DNA of 64,000 bases from JACVRW01 sp963827065 (GCA_963827065.1 CAWGZM010000010.1:124001-188000), one strand, 5' to 3'. Counted from the first letter of the stretch, positions 26,391-35,484 are shown. Numbers and translations: made by a program. Notes: a model not told the origin generated them from the letters alone.

Positions 26391-27229
26391 TCGCTCTCCC
26401 TGCGCTCCTCGCGGAGCGGCCGGCCTCCCTCGTCGGCGAGGCCGCCCGGCGGCCAGGCGCCGAACCAGTTGTCGCGTGCGCCGTCGAGCGTGAGGACGGC
26501 GCCCGAGAAGTAGTCGCCGGCAGACGAGGCGAGGTACGCGACGAGCCACGCGAACTCCTCCTCGGTGCCGAGCCGCTGCAAGGGGACCGTCCCGGCGACA
26601 CCCTCGATCACCGGCTTCGGGTACTTCGTCATGAGCGTCTCGGTCGCGAAGTGCCCCGCCGCCAGCGCGGTGAGCCTGATCCCGAAGCGCGCCCACTCGA
26701 TCGACAGCACGCGCGTGAGGTTCTCGACGGCCGCGCGAGCCGCTGACGAGTGCGCCATCCCCGGCAGGCCGTGGTGCGGCGAGAGCGTGACGTTCACGAC
26801 CTTGCCCCCGCGAGCGTCCGGAATCATCGCGCGCGTCGCGACGGCGTGGGTCATCAACCAGGTGCCCTCGACGTTCAGCCGCATGACGGTGCGAAAGCCC
26901 TTCGGCGTGATGTCCTCCGCGGGGGTGAGGTACTGACCGCCGGCGTTGTTGAGGAGCATGTCGATCTGGCCGTGGCGGTCGAGCACCTCGTCGACGAGCG
27001 TGTCGACCTCACCTTCCTCGCGGATGTCGCAGGCGATCGCCTCGCAGCGGCCTTCGTCCGCGCGCGACGCGGTCTCCTCGAGCGGCTCGGCCCGGCGCCC
27101 GCAGACCACGACCCGCGCCCCGAGCGCGGCCAGCTCGAGCGCGGCGGCGCGGCCGAGGCCCGACCCCCCGCCGCTCACGAGCGCCACCTGCCCGTCGAGC
27201 AGGCCAGGCTTGAAGAGCTTCGAGGGCAT
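26387..27229 (-). CDS. SDR related to trans-2-enoyl-CoA / 2,4-dienoyl-CoA reductase
   Basis: A 280-residue SDR: LVSGGGSGLGRAAALELAAL (16-35), CGRRAE after strand 2, LLNNAGGQY (about 91). The catalytic Tyr-x3-Lys is absent. Instead the segment reads MAHSSAARAAVENLTR (about 159-174), the arrangement of peroxisomal trans-2-enoyl-CoA reductase and related dienoyl-CoA reductases, where the usual SDR Tyr is also displaced. That supports an acyl-CoA substrate. It opens the GNAT operon. Its promoter region holds a large palindrome. Confidence 0.85.
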   Translation of the reverse strand: MPSKLFKPGLLDGQVALVSGGGSGLGRAAALELAALGARVVVCGRRAEPLEETASRADEGRCEAIACDIREEGEVDTLVDEVLDRHGQIDMLLNNAGGQYLTPAEDITPKGFRTVMRLNVEGTWLMTHAVATRAMIPDARGGKVVNVTLSPHHGLPGMAHSSAARAAVENLTRVLSIEWARFGIRLTALAAGHFATETLMTKYPKPVIEGVAGTVPLQRLGTEEEFAWLVAYLASSAGDYFSGAVLTLDGARDNWFGAWPPGGLADEGGRPLREERRESE

Positions 27230-27233
27230 GGCG

Positions 27234-27289
27234 CGGCAGCGTAACCACGGCGCCCTGTTAGGGAACCCTAAGGGCGTGCTACGCTGCCG
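27234..27289. repeat. Large nested palindrome between divergent genes
   Basis: CGGCAGCGTA (27234-27243) and TACGCTGCCG (27280-27289) are exact reverse complements. Nested inside, GCCCT (27252) faces AGGGC (27271), and TTAGGG (27258-27263), AA, CCCTAA (27266-27271) is a perfect core. The whole 56-bp element lies just upstream of two divergent starts (SDR at 27229, Cys-rich protein at 27295). It could be a double operator or, if transcribed, a strong hairpin. Confidence 0.6.
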
Positions 27290-27294
27290 TTCGC

Positions 27295-27558
27295 GTGACG
27301 GTCATGTGCTGCCGATCGAATCCCCGCTGCCGCAACTGCCCGGCGCGTAGGATCGAGGACGAGCGGCTGCTGCGCGCACTCGGAGTCGAGCCGGGGCCGC
27401 GGCTGCCGGCACACCTGAGCGGCCTCCCGGCGAGCCTCCACAAGTACGAGCCGCTGCTGCGCAAGGCCTGGGTCGAGCGGGTCGAAGACGGTCGCGCCGG
27501 TCGCCTCGAGCTCGAGCTCGTCGCCGCGAGGCAGACGCGCGAGCCGGCGCCCGTCTAG
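27295..27558 (+). CDS. Small cysteine-containing protein, function unknown
   Basis: An 87-residue protein opening CCRSNPRCRNCPARR: four Cys in a CC-x5-C-x2-C arrangement within 10 residues, which could ligate zinc or an iron-sulfur cluster. Small actinobacterial proteins with a similar Cys-Cys/Pro-Arg-Cys/Cys-Pro pattern exist without a known function (recollection). The rest is basic and helical (LPASLHKYEPLLRKAW). The GTG at 27295 or ATG at 27304 could be the start. The PI-PLC gene follows 21 bases later. Confidence 0.55.
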   Translation: MTVMCCRSNPRCRNCPARRIEDERLLRALGVEPGPRLPAHLSGLPASLHKYEPLLRKAWVERVEDGRAGRLELELVAARQTREPAPV

Positions 27559-27579
27559 CTCCACGGTCACAATCTGCCC

Positions 27580-29683
27580 GTGACGGACCGCCGGCGGCGT
27601 CGCGCCGCCATCGCCCTCGTGGTGGCCACCGCCCTGCTGCTCGCCGGAGCCGCCGTCTCCTGGTACGCGCAATCCGCGCTCGTCGACAGCCGCGAGTTCG
27701 GCGCGCGCGCGGCCTCCGCGCTGGACGACTCCGACGTGCGCGACGCACTGGCCGAGCGCATCGTCGACGGCATCACGAGCGGACCGATCCCCGACGCGCT
27801 GGCGGTACGGCCGCTCGTCGTTCCCGTGATCGCCTCGCTGGCGGACACCTCCGCGTTCCGGCGTGTGTTCGCCGACGCTCTGCGCCAGCGCCACGAGGCT
27901 CTCGTCGAGGGCGAGCGGACCTTCCAGTTCAGGCTCGCGGTGGGCGACGGCCTGCTCTTCGACGCGCTGATGGCTGCCGCCCCGAACCTCGCGGAGCGCA
28001 TACCGCCGGGTTTGCGCGTGCCGGTGATCCGGCTCGATCCGCGCCAGTTCGAGCTCGACGCCGCCCGCCTGGTGGCCGATCTCGCGGGCTGGCGCTGGCC
28101 GCTGCTCGTGCTGGCGCTGCTCGCCGGCACGGGTGCCGCGCTGCTCGCCGGCGGTACGCGGAACGCTCTCGTCTCGCTGGGCGTCGCCGCGGCGGGCGCG
28201 GGCCTGCTCGTGGCTGCACTCGTGGCGGGTCTAGGCGAGTTCGTCGTGTCGCACGCCGCGAGCGCCGCGGACATCGGCGATGGCCGCGAGCGCGCCGCCA
28301 TCCGATCGCTCTGGGACGCGCTCTTCGCGGACCTGCGCGACGCCGGCCTCGTGGCCGCGCTGGCGGGCGCCGTCGTGGCGGCGCTCGCCGTGCGCGGGAT
28401 GCCGAGAGCGCGGACGGCCGCGGCTCGCCGCCTCGCGGCGCGGGCCTACAGCTCGCAGGCGCCGGCGGCCAAGCTGGCCAGGGCGGCGGTGCTCGTCACT
28501 CTCGGCGGACTGCTCATCTTCGAGCCGGGGCTCTTCGGGCGGATCCTGCTCGTGGCGGCCGGGATCGTGATCGTGCTGGCCGGGGTCGCCCAGCTGTCAG
28601 GCGAGGAGTCCGCCCCGGACCCCGCGCCGAGCCCTCGTACCGACGGCGTACCGGCGCGGCTTCTGGCGGGCGCCGTCGCGGTCACGCTCGCCCTCGCGGT
28701 GCTCGGCATCGCGCTGCTGCTGCCGTCGCCAGGTCAGCCGGCGGCGGGCGGCGCCGTCGCAGCGGGAGGCTGCAACGGCTCGCGGGCGCTCTGCGGCAAG
28801 CGACTCGACGAGGTCGTCTTCCCCGCGACCCACAACTCGTACGCCGCCGCGGACGAGCCAGGCTGGCTCTTCGCCAACCAGCGCCTGGGCATCGAGCGTC
28901 AGCTGCGCGACGGCATCCGCGCCTTCCTGATCGACATCCACTGGGGCGCGCCGGACGCGTCGAGTGGCCTCGTGCGGACGGACTTCGAGGCGGAGGGGAC
29001 GGACCGCAACAAGGTGGCGCGCGAGCTCGGACCGGAGGCACTGCGCGCGGCCGACGCGCTGGTGGGGCGGGCCGGGGTGGGACGGCCGACGACCGAACCG
29101 CGGCCGTATCTCTGCCACACGCTCTGCGAGATCGGCTCCGAGCCGCTCGAGGAGCAGCTCCAGCTGTTCAGCGACTTCCTTCGCGACAACCGCTCGTGAG
29201 GTGGTGATCCTGTTCGTCGAGCCCTACGTGCCCGTCGAGGAGACCGAGCGCGCGATGGAGGCCACCGGCCTGCTCGAGCAGGCGGCGGAGCTGAGCGTCG
29301 ACGAGCCGCTGCCGACCCTGGGTCAGCTGATCCGGGCGAATACGCGGCTGATCGTGCTCTCGGAGGAGGACGGCGGCGCGCGCCCCTGGTACCTGCCCGG
29401 CTTCGAGTTCGCTCAGGACACGCCGCTGGGCGCCGAGCGGCCGAGCGAGCTCAGCTGCGCGCGCTTCCGCGGCGACGCCGACAGCCCGTTCTTCCTGCTC
29501 AACCACTGGATCGACACCTTCCCGCCCTCCCCCTCGCGCAACCGGCGCATCGGCGGGCGCTTACTCGAGCGCCGCGTGGACGGCTGCGAGCGGGCGCGCG
29601 GGCTGCGGCCGAACCTGCTGGCTGTGGACTTCTACGAGCGCAGCGGCGTCATCGACGTCGCGCGCCGTCTTAACGCGGGCTAG
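27580..29683 (+). pseudogene. Membrane protein with C-terminal PI-PLC X-like domain, interrupted by a frameshift near 29193
   Basis: The first frame (27580-29199) encodes a basic start, an N-terminal helix (about 9-28), several further hydrophobic segments between about 170 and 385, and then a phosphatidylinositol-phospholipase-C X-like domain: FPATHNSYA (first catalytic His, about 424), FLIDIHWG, and YLCHTLCEIGSEPL (second His, about 510). It stops after FLRDNRS. Skipping one base at about 29191-29196 continues the domain as REVVILFVEPYVPVEETER and runs to 29683. The whole is about 700 residues. Single-base insertion, or an assembly error, explains the break. The catalytic part would face outside, acting on a phosphodiester lipid or glycan. 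The 3' stop shares CTAG with ferritin. Confidence 0.78.
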
Positions 29684-30177
29684 TCGCCCCCGAGGTCGTC
29701 GCCGTCGCGGGCGAGGAACTCCTCGAGCATCATCGGGTACTCGCGCACGCGCTCGGCCACCTGCAGGAGGGCGTCCATGGTGGCCTCCTCCTCGACCTGC
29801 TCGTCGACGAACCACTGCATGAAGCTCTCGCTCGCGTAGTCGTCGGTCTCACGCGCGATCTGAAACAGGTTGCCGATCGAGACCGTGACCTTCTTCTCGT
29901 ACTCGAGTGCGAGCGAGATCGGCTCGACGTGGTCCCCGAACTCCGTCCGCGGCGCCTTGATCTCGCCGAGCCGCATGGGCGAGTTCGTGTCGCGCAGGTA
30001 GTTGACCATCTTCATCGCGTGCCCGCGCTCCTCGTCGGCCTGGTCGTAGAAGAACTTGGCCAGGCGCGGGAACGTCTCGCGGTCGTAGAACGCGCCCACG
30101 GCGGTGTACTGATGGGCCGCCTGCAGCTCGCGGCCGATCTGCGCGTTCAGCTCGTCGACGAAGCGCTCGGATGGCAT
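29680..30177 (-). CDS. Non-haem ferritin
   Basis: A 165-residue iron-storage protein of the bacterial ferritin type. The ferroxidase ligands are in place: a Glu in GRELQAAHQYTAVGAFYDRE (about 14-31), DEERGHAMKMVNYLRD with the E-x2-H pair (about 47-63), and WFVDEQVEEEATMDALL (about 126-142). No haem-binding Met at the bacterioferritin position is evident. It forms a 24-mer that oxidises and stores iron in the cytoplasm. I chose the ATG at 30177; the longer frame includes the end of the DUF1707 gene, which overlaps by 31 bases. Confidence 0.92.
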   Translation of the reverse strand: MPSERFVDELNAQIGRELQAAHQYTAVGAFYDRETFPRLAKFFYDQADEERGHAMKMVNYLRDTNSPMRLGEIKAPRTEFGDHVEPISLALEYEKKVTVSIGNLFQIARETDDYASESFMQWFVDEQVEEEATMDALLQVAERVREYPMMLEEFLARDGDDLGGD

Positions 30178-30524
30178 GTTCGGAAGCCTACCCGCGCGAG
30201 CCGCGGACCCACCCACACACCCCAGCCGAGGATCGGCCAGATCGGCCAGAAGTAGCCCGCTCCGGTGAGCGCCCAGATGACCAGGAGCAGGGCCGAGACG
30301 GCCAGATAGGTCAGCGGAAGGCGCGGCCGGGGGCGCCTCGGCGCCCGCGCCGGGGCGGGCGCCGGCAGATCGGCTACGAGCCGGTCGAGCTCGGCGTACG
30401 TCGACGCCGCGAGCGCCGCCTCGAGGCGCTCCTCGAGCTCCTCGGAGCGGATCCGCCCCTCGACCGCCGCGTCGCGCAGGCGCTCGGCGGTCCGCTCCCT
30501 GTCGGCGTCGGCGGCGCGCATCAC
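30147..30524 (-). CDS. DUF1707 domain protein with C-terminal 2TM region
   Basis: A 125-residue protein. The N-terminus RAADADRERTAERLRDAAVEGRIRSEELEERLEAALAAST is a textbook DUF1707 (SHOCT-like) helix pair (about 3-55), followed by a Pro/Arg-rich linker and two short hydrophobic segments (TYLAVSALLLVIWALTG and WPIWPILGWGVWVG) that form a 2TM hairpin. The role is unknown; these domains are common in actinobacterial membrane proteins. The GTG at 30524 overlaps the carotenoid oxygenase stop (GTGA); the adjacent ATG at 30521 is equally possible. Confidence 0.87.
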   Translation of the reverse strand: MMRAADADRERTAERLRDAAVEGRIRSEELEERLEAALAASTYAELDRLVADLPAPAPARAPRRPRPRLPLTYLAVSALLLVIWALTGAGYFWPIWPILGWGVWVGPRLARVGFRTCHPSASSTS

Positions 30525-31951
30525 GACCTCAGGTACTCGCCGTGAAAGCCGAACGGGATGTGGTGAGGGGCCTCGGCGCGCGCCAGCTCCTCGAACGAGC
30601 CGGCGTCGAGCGCGAGCAGGAACGAGCGCCCGGCTGCCGCGTCCAGCACGACCGAGAGGATCACGCCGCCGTCCTCACTGTCGTTTCCCGGCTCGCGCAC
30701 GAAGATCGGCTCGCCGGGATAGCAGCCCGGCGAGCTCCATTCGCTGCGGGCCCCGTCGCGCACGTCCACCTTGACGAGCCGGTCGATCCAGTCGCTCTCC
30801 TCGCCCCAGCCCGCGAAGTAGGCGTAGCCGTAGTCACGCGTGTTGCGGCGCCCGTAGTCGATCCGCGGCAGCTCGACGTCGTGACCGCCCGGCAGCGCCT
30901 CCCACGTGACGGTCCCGCCGTCGAGGTCGATCGTGTAGCGGCGCAGCTCGGTGCGGCCGAGCGTGCCGCGGGGGCCGTCCTCGTTCAGGTAGAGCTGGTC
31001 GATCACGGACGCGTCGTCGTAGGCCACGAGGTCGACCACCAGCTCGCCCGGCTCGCGCTCGAAGGCGTTGACGTGGTGGAAGCAGAAGAACGCGTCTGTC
31101 TCGAAGCTGCCGCGGTGCGCGCCGGTCTCGCGGTCGAACACCTGCAGCTTCGTGCCGAGCTCGGGCCGCCAGACGTAGTTCTCGATGAACGGCTTCCCCG
31201 AGAGCGCCATCTTCAGCGGGTTCACGCGCAGCGGGTACTCGGCCAGGATCAGGTGGCGGCCGCTCATGCCGAACGCGTGCATGTAGGCCGGCTCGCGCAC
31301 CGGCATGCGCGCGATCACACGGCGCTCCGTCGAGCCCGGGGGAAGCGCGTAGAGGACGTACTCGCTCGTCTTCGAGAAGTGGGCGACGTAGTTGACGAGC
31401 TCGTCGCGCTCGTGGTCGTGATGCGGATGCGCCGTGGTCACGTGGCTCTTCAGCGCGTCGGCGAACTCGAGGTAGCCGAGCGTGTCGAGCGTCTCCGGGT
31501 CGAATTCGATCGGCAGCGGCGTCTCCGTCATCGCGATGTAGCGCTCGCCCACGCGCGCCAGGTTGACGTTCGTGTTGTCGGTGAAGCCGGGCGAGAAGAT
31601 CGCCTGCACGCGCTTGAAGATGGAACGGCACGGGTCGGTGGCGAAGCCGGCGTGGCGGATCCTGCCCTCCTGCGCGTCGCGGTAGGCGCGGCTCTTTAGG
31701 AAGCGGCTCTTGTAGGAGACAGAACCGTCGGTGAATCCGAAGCGGTTCAGCATCGCGATGCCGTCGAACCAGTGCGCGACCCGCCGGTCGCCGATCTCGA
31801 GCAGCGCGGGCGTGACCCGCACGAGCGCACCGGTCAGCCACGCCGGCAGCGCTCCGCTGACCGGAAGGCGATCGACGGCGACCTCCTCATCGAGGCTCTT
31901 GAAGCCGAGCCGGTGGTCCGTCGACTGGGTCTGCGAGAGTGCCGTTGCCAT
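30521..31951 (-). CDS. Carotenoid oxygenase (RPE65/CCD family)
   Basis: A 476-residue non-haem iron enzyme that cleaves carotenoid or related polyene/stilbene double bonds. The four iron-binding His are recognisable: TAHPHHDHER (about 175), MHAFGMSGRHLIL (about 228), FFCFHHVNAFE (about 295) and the terminal HHIPFGFHGEYL. GFTDNTNVNLARVG and the seven-bladed propeller spacing also fit. I chose the ATG at 31951; a GTG three codons upstream is the alternative. A PadR regulator is divergent, with only 30 bases between the starts, so the pair is probably a self-contained regulated unit. Confidence 0.9.
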   Translation of the reverse strand: MATALSQTQSTDHRLGFKSLDEEVAVDRLPVSGALPAWLTGALVRVTPALLEIGDRRVAHWFDGIAMLNRFGFTDGSVSYKSRFLKSRAYRDAQEGRIRHAGFATDPCRSIFKRVQAIFSPGFTDNTNVNLARVGERYIAMTETPLPIEFDPETLDTLGYLEFADALKSHVTTAHPHHDHERDELVNYVAHFSKTSEYVLYALPPGSTERRVIARMPVREPAYMHAFGMSGRHLILAEYPLRVNPLKMALSGKPFIENYVWRPELGTKLQVFDRETGAHRGSFETDAFFCFHHVNAFEREPGELVVDLVAYDDASVIDQLYLNEDGPRGTLGRTELRRYTIDLDGGTVTWEALPGGHDVELPRIDYGRRNTRDYGYAYFAGWGEESDWIDRLVKVDVRDGARSEWSSPGCYPGEPIFVREPGNDSEDGGVILSVVLDAAAGRSFLLALDAGSFEELARAEAPHHIPFGFHGEYLRS

Positions 31952-31981
31952 GATCCGCACTGTACCGTCTATTTTGGACTA
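31952..31981. promoter_or_regulatory. 30-bp divergent promoter/operator, carotenoid oxygenase / PadR
   Basis: The shared spacer is too short for two independent promoters, so the -10 and -35 elements must overlap each other and the coding starts. It contains the A/T-rich GTCTATTTTGGAC (GTC facing GAC), the best candidate for PadR binding. The evidence is limited to position and composition. Confidence 0.35.
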
Positions 31982-32500
31982 ATGCAAGAGGTCCGGCTCA
32001 CTCCGCCCTCGTACATCGTGCTCGGCCTGCTCGACTGGACCAGCGAGGCGACGCCCTACCAGCTGAAGCAGCTCGTCGCCGGCTCGGTCGGCTTCTTCTG
32101 GTCGCTCCAGCACGCTCAGCTCTACACGGAGCCGGAGCGGCTCGCGCGAGGCGGCTACGTGACGGAGCGGCGCGAGGAGGGCGGCCGCCGCCGCAAGCTC
32201 TACTCGCTCACCAACAAGGGCCGTGAGGCGCTCGCCGAGTGGCGCGCCGAGCCAACCGCCCAGCTCTCCGAGGTGCGGGACCTCGGGCTGCTCAAGCTCT
32301 TCTTCGGTGGCGAGCCGGCCGCCCTCGCGGAGGTCCAGCTCGAGGCCCACCGCGCGGAGCTCGCCGAGTACGAGCGCATCCGTGCCGGGATGCCTGATGA
32401 GCTCCCGGACGGCCCGCGGCTCGCGCTCGAGTTCGGCATCCGCCATGCGCGCACCTGGATCTCGTTCTGGGAGGAGCTCGCCGACCGCTCACCCGGCTAG
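31982..32500 (+). CDS. PadR-family transcriptional regulator
   Basis: A 172-residue PadR-type repressor. The winged HTH runs TPPSYIVLGLLDW, then SATPYQLKQLVAGSVGFFW-like residues, with wing residues RREEGGRRRKLYSLTNKGREAL (about 61-82). The C-terminal half is the helical Vir_act_alpha_C dimerisation domain (about 95-170, IRHARTWISFWEELAD). PadR proteins usually derepress on binding a phenolic or hydrophobic ligand. It is divergent from the carotenoid oxygenase gene, its likely target. Confidence 0.9.
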   Translation: MQEVRLTPPSYIVLGLLDWTSEATPYQLKQLVAGSVGFFWSLQHAQLYTEPERLARGGYVTERREEGGRRRKLYSLTNKGREALAEWRAEPTAQLSEVRDLGLLKLFFGGEPAALAEVQLEAHRAELAEYERIRAGMPDELPDGPRLALEFGIRHARTWISFWEELADRSPG

Positions 32501-32511
32501 CTTCTGCGCCG

Positions 32512-33415
32512 ATGGAGACCGCCGCCGAGCCCCGGCCCGCCGAGCTACCCCTGGCGGGCGGCCGTCCGGGCGCCACCGTGGCGCTCCATCCGCTCCTCAC
32601 GGGGCGCATGAGCGGAGCGCCCGGCTGGTTCCTGCGCTCCGAGGGCCGGCTCGCCGGGCGGCGCGCTGTCGGGATCGGCGTCGCCAAGCGGGACATGCTC
32701 GACGTTCCGGTTTCTGCCTTCCTGGTCGAGCACCCCGGCGCCGGGCTCGTCCTGATCGACACAGGCTTCCATCCCTCGGTGGCGGTGAGCCCGCGGCAGA
32801 ACCTCGGCCGCGTCGGGCTGTTCGCCTACAAGGACGTGCAGATGGACCCTGCGCAGGCGGTCTCGGCGCAGCTGCGCGAGCGCGGCAAGTCGCCGGCCGA
32901 CGTGCGGGTCGTCGTCATGACCCACCTGCACCCCGATCATGCGAGCGCGATCGCCGAATACCCGGACGCAACGTTCGTCATCTCGAAGCCGGAGTGGGAA
33001 GCGAGCCACAGAGTCGGGACGGATGTCGGGCTACGTCCGGCGCCAGTTCGATCACGCCTTCGACTACCGGCTGCTCGACTTCGACGCGCCCGACGCCTCC
33101 TCGTTCGCGGGATTCGGGCGCTCGTTCGACCTCTTCGGCGACGGCAGCGTCCGGACGGTCTTCACGCCCGGCCACACGCTCGGGCACATGTCCGTGGTGC
33201 TCCGCGCGAAGGCCCGCGAGGTGCTCGTGGCGGGGGATGCCATCTACCTGCGCGAGACGCTCGACACGTCACAGCTGCCGTACCGGATGGAGGATGAGCA
33301 CCTGTTCCGGCGTTCGCTGCGGGAGCTCGCCCAGTACCGCAAGGAGACCCCTGATGCGCTGATCATCCCGGGCAAGGACTGGGTGGCCTGGCAGGAGCTC
33401 GACCGTGTCTACTGA
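32512..33415 (+). pseudogene. Metallo-beta-lactamase-fold hydrolase (lactonase-like), frameshifted near 33004
   Basis: The first frame carries the MBL start FLVEHPGAGLVLIDTGF and the metal motif MTHLHPDHASA (HxHxDH, about 140-150), ending correctly at SKPEWEA. Skipping one base at about 33004 continues the protein as ATESGRMSGYVRRQFDHAF, then TPGHTLGHMSV (third metal His), AGDAIY (metal Asp) and IPGKDW, to the stop at 33415. The intact protein would have about 300 residues and resembles N-acyl-homoserine-lactonase-like enzymes. A second in-frame continuation after 33004 has no family match, confirming the break. It is either a pseudogene or an extra base in the assembly. Confidence 0.78.
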
Positions 33416-33461
33416 CGCCGCGACTTGCGCCGCGGCTGGCGCCTGAGGGAGGCTTGCCCGC

Positions 33462-34082
33462 ATGAGCACCTCGATCCTGCCGCTGGCGATCACGATGATG
33501 GCCGGCCCGCAGATCATGTCGGCGATCGTCTTCGTCACGTCGATGCAGGCGCTGAGGAACTCGCTCGCCTTCGTCACCGGCGTCCTGTTCGCGACGGCCG
33601 CCGGGGTGGCGCTCATGCTCGGCCTGCAGTCGCTGCTCGGGATCGACCTCGGCGATCCGGACGACAACACCTCGACGGGCCACGTGATCCAGTACGTGCT
33701 CATCGCGCTGCTGATCGCGGCGGCCATCAGGAACTATGTCCGGCGCGAGACGATCGAGCCTCCCAAGTGGCTCGGGAAGCTCCAGGAAGCGGGCCCCGGT
33801 ACGGCGCTCCGGACAGGCCTGCTCGTGATCCTGCTCATGCCCTCGGACATCATCGTGATGCTGACCATCTCGACCAACCTCCGGCACAACGATCAGAGCT
33901 ACGTGGACGCGATCCCGTTCATCCTGCTCACGACCCTGATCGCAGCGCTTCCCCTGCTCGCCTTCGTGCTCTTCCACCGCCGGGCGGTGCGGGCCATGCC
34001 GAACGTGCGCGATTGGATCAAGGGCAACGCGTGGCTCGTGAACATCATCGTCTGCCTGATCTTCATCGCGCTGATCCTGTAG
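33462..34082 (+). CDS. GAP/Sap-like (LysE-superfamily) membrane protein
   Basis: A 206-residue protein with about six hydrophobic helices (5-25, 35-58, 74-90, 110-130, 143-165, 185-206). The overall pattern, including TGLLVILLMPSDIIVML with its central Pro-Ser-Asp, matches the Sap, sulfolipid-1-addressing / GAP family of the LysE exporter superfamily, found in actinobacteria and involved in lipid or peptidolipid transport in mycobacteria. The substrate here is unknown. It converges with, and overlaps by 20 bases, the transglycosylase gene. Confidence 0.8.
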   Translation: MSTSILPLAITMMAGPQIMSAIVFVTSMQALRNSLAFVTGVLFATAAGVALMLGLQSLLGIDLGDPDDNTSTGHVIQYVLIALLIAAAIRNYVRRETIEPPKWLGKLQEAGPGTALRTGLLVILLMPSDIIVMLTISTNLRHNDQSYVDAIPFILLTTLIAALPLLAFVLFHRRAVRAMPNVRDWIKGNAWLVNIIVCLIFIALIL

Positions 34083-35484
34083 GGCGCTGGATCAGCTCAC
34101 TCGCCTCGCTCGACGCCGTGATGTGGATCGCGCCCGGCTCGCGCACCCAGGCGATCAGGTTGAGCGACTGGAGGCGGTCGAGCATGTACTGGAAGGCGGC
34201 AGCCTGGCGGCGCGAGCGGTAGTCGCGCCGGACGTCGAATGCGAAGCCGGTCGTGTGGAGCGAGTAGGCGTCCGTCGCCTCCGGGTTGCGGCGCGCGAGG
34301 AGCTCCTGGTAGCGGGTGTCGCGCACGGTGCTCGTAACCGTGAGCGGGGCGCGTGTGTCCGCGATCGCGCGCACCGCCTCCGCGACGTAGATCGCCAGCG
34401 CGAGCGCCTCGGGCCGAAGCCCGCGGTACAGGTGCCGCTCGCTGTTGAGCCGACGGGCGAGCTCGCCCATGCGCGGGTCGCGTCGCAGCCCGTTGCGCCC
34501 GGGCTCGTCGGGGAACGGCCGCAGGCGCCCGGCGCTGTAGGCGTCTTCGAGGTCGTCGGCCGACTCGAAGACCTCGGTCGACAGAGGCGGATGCAGCACC
34601 TCCTCGCCGCTCGCCTTCGCCGAGTGGAGCTCGTCGAGCCGCGCCAGCTCAGCGCCGTCCTCGCGATACAGCCGCATCACCGCGGCCGACGCGAGCACGC
34701 GCCAGAGGTAGGTCTTGGAGTCGTCGCCGAGCCCGGTCAACAGCCTGTAGGTCTGCGGATGGCGGTCGGGCGTCGTGTCGAAATAGACCTGCGTGTAGCT
34801 CACGTCGTCGTCGCCGTAGGCGGACAGCACGCTCTGCAGGTTCCCGATCCCCATGTGGTACGAGGCGACCGCGAGGTCCTCGCGCCCGAACTCGTCCATC
34901 GCGGTGCGCAGGTAGCGGCCGGTGCCGGCAAGCGCCTTGTCGGGATCGAAGCGCTCGTCGACGCGGCGGCGCTGCGCGCGCAGCCGCTCCGATCGGGACG
35001 ACGCCCCCTCGCGGTCGGCACGCATGATCCTGCGCGTGAGCCGCCGGCTCTCCTCGACGTCGACGCGCATGCCGAGCAGGCTCACCGCGGTCTCGGCGAG
35101 GATCTGCGTCAGTCCCACCGCCCCCTCGACGTCCGTGCTCGCCATCACCTCGGGCCGGCCGGCGCTCTCGAGGAAGACCATCGCCTCGACGAGGTCCGGG
35201 TCGACCCCCGCCTCGGCGGCGGCCGCCTCCACCTGCGGGCGGTAGGCCTCGACGCGGCGCGCGCTTGCCTCCACGCCGTCGGGGCTCTTCTCGTAGATCA
35301 CGTGGCTGTGGCCGGCCGCGGCGCGCTCGGTGAACTCCTCCTCGCGGTCCGGCTCGTACGCGAACGGGTCGTCGGCGATCTCGAGCGGGGAGAGCTCCGG
35401 TGCCTCGTCGCCGCCGAAGAGCGCGAAGCTCGCCACCAGCGCCACCGCGACTGCAAGAGCGATCAGGAAGAGGACCCGGAACAT
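34063..35484 (-). CDS. Membrane-anchored lytic transglycosylase with C-terminal peptidase-like domain
   Basis: A 473-residue protein with an N-terminal membrane anchor (about 2-24). An SLT-like domain follows: VDPDLVEAMVFLESAGRPEVMAS, with the catalytic Glu in FLESAGRP (about 109), then VEGAVGLTQI, and AVASYHMGIGN (about 208). The C-terminal part (about 360-465) contains TVRDTRYQELL, SLHTTGFAFDVRRDY and IHITAS, resembling DUF5715/M15-type D,D-carboxypeptidase-like domains (His and Asp preserved). The protein would cut glycan strands and may bind or trim the peptide. It acts on the outer face of the membrane in peptidoglycan turnover. PlsC is encoded upstream on the same strand. Confidence 0.85.
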   Translation of the reverse strand: MFRVLFLIALAVAVALVASFALFGGDEAPELSPLEIADDPFAYEPDREEEFTERAAAGHSHVIYEKSPDGVEASARRVEAYRPQVEAAAAEAGVDPDLVEAMVFLESAGRPEVMASTDVEGAVGLTQILAETAVSLLGMRVDVEESRRLTRRIMRADREGASSRSERLRAQRRRVDERFDPDKALAGTGRYLRTAMDEFGREDLAVASYHMGIGNLQSVLSAYGDDDVSYTQVYFDTTPDRHPQTYRLLTGLGDDSKTYLWRVLASAAVMRLYREDGAELARLDELHSAKASGEEVLHPPLSTEVFESADDLEDAYSAGRLRPFPDEPGRNGLRRDPRMGELARRLNSERHLYRGLRPEALALAIYVAEAVRAIADTRAPLTVTSTVRDTRYQELLARRNPEATDAYSLHTTGFAFDVRRDYRSRRQAAAFQYMLDRLQSLNLIAWVREPGAIHITASSEASELIQRPTGSAR

